Assembly: GCA_964036195.1 (NCBI GenBank)
Contig: OZ038450.1
Span: forward strand, 5,768,701-5,832,700
Reading direction: 5' to 3'
From: Sphaerolaimus hirsutus
Taxonomy: Eukaryota > Nematoda > Chromadorea > Monhysterida > Sphaerolaimidae
DNA: 64,000 nt
Shown here: piece after piece, positions 58,100 to 64,000 of the stretch
How the letters are laid out: each line of letters opens with the position of its first letter
How positions within the stretch are numbered: the stretch's first letter is position 1
Notes under the pieces: model-generated
Database searches by the model: none
What the model was told of the DNA's origin: nothing
The model's input: only the letters and a program-made list of their open reading frames with translations
Made by a program: the position numbers and the translations under genes

Positions 58100-59242
58100 T
58101 ACCGTATTACCTCGAAATACCCCCATGGGGGTTTATTATTTCGCCAGAAAATTTGAGGGGGGGTTAATTCGAGGGGGGGGGGGGGGTTTATTCAAGGGGG
58201 GTTTTATTATTTCGCCAGAAATTTTCGTAAGTTCCGTAGTAAATAGTAGGCATTTGCATACCCAAAACAGGTAATAAATGTGTCCAAACTAGGGTTGGCA
58301 AGCGATTTTTTTTAAGCGATTTTTTTTTAAAAAAATCGCAGCACCCGTACCGATTTTAAAAAAAAAAATCGCTGGCTATAAATTTTGGTACTCGAGCACT
58401 AGGTAAAATGCAAAAATTTTGCGCGCAAGCGCGGACTTTCATGCAAACAATCCATCAGTTACTTTTTTCATTGCTTTTACAACCAATTTGGGGGTGTAGT
58501 ACGCATTTATGTGTGCTTTTAAGCGTGTAAGGTAGGCTGTAAATCATTTTAGGAAGTATTCATAGTTATGCTTTGTGTTGTCACATCAAACATTTATGCA
58601 AATGCATCCATGTTCACTTCCAATATGATTTATAGTTTGTTCTGAGCAAGAACATGCTATTTCTGCAAACAAAATTGCAAATGGTCGATGAAATGTGATT
58701 CACGTCACAAATATAACAACTTAATTACTTTTACACTTAAAAATAACTGACTTTCAAGCTTTTCCGAACCTCTACAGTACTTATATTAGCACAGAAAGCA
58801 TAAGTGTGCACTCTCTATCAATTTTTATGGCTTTTATCACCCCCAGAGGCGATTTTAGGCAGAAATGGGGCTAATTTTGACCCCAGCGATTTTTATTAAA
58901 AAAATCGATTTTTTTTAAAAAAATCGATTTTTTTTTTAAAAAATCGGGGTCGTTAAAAAAAATCGATTTTTTTCCAACCCTAGTCCAAACAGGAGACATT
59001 GTACAATAAAACGTTGATAGCTACACAAACTAGTCTATGTGTAGTTGCAATGCAAATTAACAGTAATATACATCATGTATACATTGCATACATGACGTAT
59101 TTATTGTGTACTCGACGTACATCATTCCAAGGGGGGGTATTTCGAGGGGGGGGGGGTTATTATTTCCCCAGCCCATTTTGAGGGGGGTTTATTCGAGGGG
59201 GGGTTAATTCAAGGGGGGGGGATAATTCGAGGTAATACGGTA
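58100..59242. mobile_element. Family-H element, TTACC subfamily, carrying a hAT-like insertion
   Basis: TACCGTATTACCTCGAAATA at left and ATTCGAGGTAATACGGTA at right; the interior is split at GTCCAAAC by the 58.29-kb element. Confidence 0.75.
58290..58982. mobile_element. hAT-like element with AAAAAATCGATTTTTT arms
   Basis: TAGGGTTGGCAAGCG ... TTTTTTCCAACCCTA, perfect 8-bp duplication gtccaaac (58282-58289, 58983-58990). Confidence 0.9.
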
Positions 59243-59509
59243 GGTATCTATTTACCAGAATAATAAATACCACCGTTCCAACCCTAAATGTTGGCATTGT
59301 GCCATGTCGTCCCTGAAGTAATCAATTCACCAGTTGCAAATGAAGACGTGACTCTGATGCAAGGCCGAGTTTTATTCGCCCAGAACCCTTTGTTATTGTA
59401 TTCCGTGTGACTGGCCGCGATTATAATGAGCGCATAATAAAGTGCGTGATTTGCGGTCGTCTAGTGTTTACACAAACAAAATTGAGATTGTGGTTCTTGT
59501 GGACCTCTG

Positions 59510-59700
59510 TGTGACTTCACACTTTAGTTGACAATGGTATGGGATGTCAACTGTGCCGGATAGTTTCTATTAAGATTTTAGTTGACGGGTCCTTGAACGA
59601 TTTTCAAATGCAAATTCCTTTCGACATTGCCACATGTGCACATAAAAATTGTCCTGCCACCCGTCAACTAAAATCTGAATTGACATAGAAACCAGTTGAC
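59510..59700. repeat. Family-C-related MITE beside the MULE
   Basis: TTAGTTGACGGGTCCTTGAAC and the inverse CCGTCAACTAAAATCTGAATT. The MULE is inserted at or next to its right end. Confidence 0.5.
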
Positions 59701-60358
59701 ACCCAGTAGGGGCAGGCCTGATACGCACACGTGCCCGATACGCACATATGCCCGTTTTTTTCACTTGACACTTTTTCAAGTGATTTTCAGATATGAGTAA
59801 AGTGAAAAAAAGTTGCGCAATGACATGAGTGAACTTTTTTCACTTCACTCATATCTGAAAATCACTTGAAAATGTGTCAAGTGAAAAAAAGGGCAAATAC
59901 CTATTTATTAAAACGCGCATTTGTTTTGCTAATTAATTTGCCTATTTGACGGCGCTTTTGTCATACCAATTAATTTGCCAGTCAAGCGGAAGTTTTGTCA
60001 TACACAACGGAATATTTAACATAAAGGGGGGTCTATATTCGTCATAACGCAAAGTATAGTGCAGCTGTTTATGTCAAATACAGACCTAAGATTTATCATA
60101 TGGCATCTTATGCCAGGAACAATACGCCTGTTTTCGCTGAGTAAATCACACGCAAATGGATAATCTTTAAACGCTTTTTAAGAGCCAAATATTTTGGCAC
60201 ATAGCTAATGCACACAATGACTCGATAAGGGAGATTAATACTGATTATTGATCTGCACCGAAAAACTATTATGCATGCATGGTTGATGTTTATCGGTGTT
60301 GGTGCCAGTTTTGTATTGTGTGGACGTGTGCCGTCCAGTTGCTTTTGGTTTGTAAAAA

Positions 60359-62713
60359 ATGGCAAATTTTGGCACGCTGGACGAGTGGAAAAGTGGGCTT
60401 ACGGAGCGCGGGTCAGCCTGCTACTACTACAACAGCAAGCAACATCCCAACCACTGGTATCGCTATCAGGCATATCAGGTTCAAATTTGTATTCTACTTA
60501 TGTGATTGTCTTTTTTTACATTAATGTGTGTGAAAATGAATGAAAATGCGGTAACACGGTAATGCGGAAATTAGTACTTAAATATACATTTATGTATTTG
60601 TTTCATGGCGCGTATCAAGTGGCGCCAATGCCATGGCGTTGCAAATGGTGAAAATGATTATGAAAATATCATGTAGTTCCCTGATCAATGCAGACAGTCC
60701 CTTCACGCACTTCGGTCGGGTGACAATGGCTTCCAAAAGCCAAAGAAGGCATACGACAAAATGAAAAATAAGGTCGACACGCTGCCCATGACTGAGGAGC
60801 AGCGGGCAGCGATCCGTGACAAGTTGGAAAGCTACACAAATGTGCAGCAAGCGTACCGCCGCGCAGCAAGGCAGAACTGCCCAACGGTAGCCCAGGTCAC
60901 TGAAATCCCAGTGCAGTTGAAGGTTTGATTGTGGCATTGTTTTTTTGTTTGTACATGGTCGGGTTGAAAAGTCCCCGGGCAGTGCTCGCCATTCATGCTA
61001 GGGGTAAGCTACGGTTGCTGCGCTGGGTTTTCGACAGGGTAAATGCAGTATGTGGCAGCCCAGGCAACATGTTTTGGGCACGATACCACATCGACTTTGA
61101 GGCTGGCGCCATCAACGGCCTGCGCGACGCAATGGGCAACGTGTACATCTTTGGCTGCGTGTTTCACTTCACACAAGCCATACAGCGGAACATCGGTCAC
61201 CTCAAGTTGAAACCTTTATATGATGGGGATGGGGACGGCTCTGACAGATTTAGAGAGTCAGTGTTTTCTATATTTCTTACATTTTTCCTACATAAAAATG
61301 AAAGCCATCAATTGTGACCTCAATGCAGATGGATTCACATGCTCGAAGTGGCCATGTGCCTTCTGCCAATCAACATGAAGCAGGACGTACTCGAAAATTT
61401 ACTGATGAACGCCCCTGTTATCTCCGTCTACTACGACACGCGAATTTTGGAATTCATTAGATATTTTCGCAGCGTGTGGATGACGTCAGTTTCAATATTT
61501 TTGTGGTGGTTGGGTTATGTGGTAAATGGGGGGGAGAGGGGGTTATTTCACTCAAATTTTGTTGTAACATGCTGTTGTAACTTATGCAGACATGGAAAAA
61601 GCAATAATAATTGTAGATGGTATAAACACTGTTTTAACACAGTATAAACACTCCTTAATAATTATTTACACTTACAGAAACGACAAGTTTCACCTTCTCG
61701 ATGCCTTTTCAACAAATGGCCCACGCACAACAAACGCTGCCGAAAGCTACCACTCGCAATACCGCGCAATTTTTGAAGGCATGCAAGGTGTCAATTTGGG
61801 AGTTTGGCTGCATTTGTGGCAACGTTACCACAATACGGTGAGTAGGGTTGGGAATTTAAAAAATTTCGGGTTTGGGTATTGGGTCAAAAAAGTTCATGTC
61901 GGGTATCGGTTCCAAATTCCAAGGTTCCAAGGCAAATAGTATGTATGGATATATATTTATGTATTATTATGATGCGAAATATTATGATGCCAATCTGTAT
62001 AATTTTATCATTATATAATTTTTGTCTCATTTTTTACTATTTATCAGATCCGCGATGGGATCGACGATTTGGCATCTGGAATGCGGCCTCCCAAAGCTCG
62101 TGAAGCGGTCTGGATCAAGAATGACCACATGATTGAAGACGCCAAGCAGCGCCTGAATCGAGGCGAATACAATGGCAGAATACGCGACTACTTGCTGCAC
62201 GTCGCGCACTGCTTGGGCAAGAAAACAAGAAAGGTGTGGAGGGGGGGTGTTATTCGAGGGGGGTATTTTTAATAACGAACACAAGAGGGTGACTAATTTG
62301 AGGGGTTATTAGAATAAAATATATAGAATATTATTTATAATAAAATATATAACTGAATAAATGTGCAGTTGGCCGACGGCGGCCCGGAACACGTTGGCGC
62401 GCCTGTGCAGTTGGCTGGCGGCGCGCAGCACGTCGGCGCACCTGTGCACCTGGCAGGCGACGAGCAGAACGTCGGCACACCGGTGCGTTTGGCTGGCAGC
62501 AGCGCGCAGCCCGTCGACGGCGCTCCTGTGCCGCCGGCTGGCGGCACGCGGCACGTCGGCGCACCTTTGCAGCTGGCTGGCAGCGCGCAGAATGTCGGCG
62601 TACCTGTGCAGCTGGCTGGCGGCGCGCAACAAGTCGGCGCACCTGTGCAGCTGGGTGGAAGCAGCGCGCGGCACGTTGGCGCGCCTGTAGCGCGGCGGCG
62701 CACGTTGAGCTAG
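60359..62713 (+). CDS. MULE transposase, internally deleted, with C-terminal tandem-repeat tail
   Basis: Exons: 60359-60478 (MANFGTLDEWKSGLTERGSA, then CYYYNSKQHPNHWYRYQAYQ, FLYWCH-like), 60677-60922 (FPDQCRQSLHALRSGDNGFQ to VTEIPVQLK), about 61049-61256, 61329-61484, 61678-61837, 62048-62233 and 62369-62713. MULE core motifs: RYHIDFEAGAINGL with IFGCVFHFTQAIQRN, then RTTNAAESYHSQYRAIF. The stretch that should carry the first catalytic aspartate (around DGTF) is absent; between exons 2 and 3 there are only about 100 bp, including a mariner-like end fragment. This copy is therefore probably inactive. The last exon encodes about nine 12-13-residue repeats of the HVGAPVQLAGG type. A family-H fragment lies in the last intron. 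Confidence 0.8.
60950..61013 (+). repeat. Mariner-like end fragment inside the MULE
   Basis: TACATGGTCGGGTTGAAAAGT and the following bases to GGGGTAAGCTACGG match the first 65 bp of the 15.56-kb element with few differences. Confidence 0.75.
62369..62710 (+). repeat. In-frame minisatellite in the MULE transposase tail
   Basis: Imperfect 36-42-bp units (CTGTGCAGCTGGCTGGCGGC... GTCGGCGCAC) are repeated about nine times without a stop in the transposase frame. Confidence 0.75.
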
Positions 62714-63297
62714 ACTAGCTAATGCTTTTTGTGCACCTGTTTACCTATTATGTGTATTTGTTTATATGTAAAAAATATGCACACATCAAATGCTATGGTT
62801 TGCACTACTTATAAATATAATATGTATGCACACTGTTCACACGCATATTGCCACAAATTTTCCTTTGATAGAAGCGCCATACATTTCGTTATGATAAATA
62901 TTCTGTCTGTATGATGAATTGCCCACACTTGAAATTTAATCCTATGATAAACTGCCCTCTCCAACTGGCAAATTGCCCGTGTGTATGACAAATATTCGGT
63001 TTGACAAATAGGCAAAGAAATATGCAAAACTAATGTGTATGACAAAAATGCGTTTTAATAAAAACATAGGGAGTCGAAAAAAACAGTGAAAAACAGCCAT
63101 TTTTCACTGTTTTTCATTTGACACATTTTCAAGTGATTTTCAGATATGAGTGAAGTGATAAAGTTTACTAATGTCATTGCGCAACTTTTTTTCACTTTAC
63201 TCATATCTGAAAATCACTTGAAAAAGTGTCAAACGAAAAAAACGGGCATATGTGCGTATCGGGCACGTGTGCGTATCAGTGCACGCCCCACCCAGTA

Positions 63298-64000
63298 TAC
63301 CTATGTATATGTGACTTCACACATAAATAAATAGCATTCATTCACTCTTTACCCAAATTTTAGCGGAAATCGGCCGTCTTCTCGTCACAGATTTTATCCG
63401 AAGCGGCGGCGTTTTCATTTTCACTCCCGGCGGCGTTATGCATGCGTTTCTGAATCAATTTGCATGGATCAATTGTCAAACTGAATTCAACGCCACTCAT
63501 CGGATCAATCAAATTTGGCATGAGAATTTGCAGGTGAATTATGGCCGCTATTCATGCGGTCGAGTGAAGTGAAAGTGAAGAAAAATAGTGAAAATGTGAA
63601 GTCATTTGAGGGCCGATTTTTGTCGCAACTCTCGCATTCTAGCGTTTAATTCATGCGTGCATATTGTTTCTTGCGGTCGCAATTTTACGCGTTATTTCAT
63701 TCGAAAAGCTCGCGCAAAAGTTTAGCCTGGGTATTTAACCGAAGAAAATGAAACTTATGTGAGAGCATTTATAAAAGCATTGCATGGGCTGTATTTACCT
63801 CCGCGAATGTAAGCGCACGCATATATACACATACATAATAATCGCATATCTTTTGTTCTTTTAGTTCAGGAGTAAATACCAGGCACTTATCTACCTGGTG
63901 TAGAGGCGGTGAAGTTGTCTGCATCTGTGTGCAATTTCACTCATTCACCTTCAATTTTGAGATCTGTCGGGGCTAGAACTTTGGCAATGATCGATACATG
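63298..64000. other. No gene seen
   Basis: Unique sequence, moderately GC-rich at 63360-63560; no exon or repeat recognised. Confidence 0.4.

Larger units (their letters stand above)
59709..63289 (+). mobile_element. Mutator-like (MULE) DNA transposon, both ends present
   Basis: A perfect 8-bp target duplication acccagta lies at 59701-59708 and 63290-63297. The termini start GGGGC and then share an exact inverted repeat, CTGATACGCACACGTGCCCG and on to ATACGCACATATGCCCGTTTT. The repeats extend about 250 bp each (to about 59960 and from about 63040). Each contains its own hairpin of TCAAGTGATTTTCAGATATG and its inverse. Inside is one multi-exon transposase gene on the plus strand. Confidence 0.92.

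Noticed and set aside
62309-62703. Long minus-strand frames rich in RRCADVLRAASQLH
   Set aside because: Antisense shadows of the MULE repeat tail, which continues the transposase frame on the plus strand.

Overview
This is a gene-poor, transposon-crowded stretch of an animal nuclear genome, almost certainly an invertebrate that I cannot place further. The evidence is spliced metazoan-type genes with short GC-rich exons in AT-rich introns, animal mitochondrial proteins (MRPS31/mS31, TIMM8, MDH2), and dense miniature inverted-repeat elements (MITEs) and hAT-like DNA transposons. I saw no LTR or LINE coding sequence.

All recognisable host genes are on the minus strand. From right to left they are: mitochondrial malate dehydrogenase (46.67-50.70 kb, lacking its transit-peptide exon); mitoribosomal protein mS31 (41.05 to about 44.47 kb, 5' end not found); TIMM8 (39.39-40.82 kb, complete, 2 exons, 87 aa); the molybdopterin-synthase small subunit MOCS2A (38.33-39.01 kb, complete, 2 exons, 97 aa); an unidentified Ser/Arg/Pro-rich gene with phase-compatible exons from 34.87 down to 20.0 kb; and the AMP-activated kinase gamma subunit (1.57-7.97 kb, about 503 aa, all exon phases consistent). 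mS31, TIMM8 and MOCS2A are packed head to tail with only 230 and 382 bp between coding regions, although their introns are full of transposons.

The rest is layered mobile DNA. I delimited many elements by target-site duplications (TSDs): hAT-like elements with perfect or near-perfect 8-bp TSDs (2.4, 10.0, 14.0, 19.1, 22.1, 39.8, 43.1, 44.5, 50.8, 55.8, 57.3 and 58.3 kb); a 3.58-kb Mutator-like (MULE) element with a multi-exon transposase and an 8-bp TSD (59.71-63.29 kb); a mariner-like element with 277-bp inverted repeats (15.56-16.90 kb); a TA-flanked palindromic MITE (22.2 kb); and several numerous MITE families. Nesting is common, up to three levels.

The most interesting signal is that two related MITE families, with ends reading (CAG)GTGCCA-N-TYCC, lie exactly where introns must be. 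One splits the AMPK-gamma codons for K-L/V-V, one separates a coding exon of the unidentified gene from a 15-nt micro-exon with matching phases, and one forms the whole single intron of MOCS2A. Their terminal repeats carry the splice sites. This is the behaviour expected of introners (intron-generating transposons).
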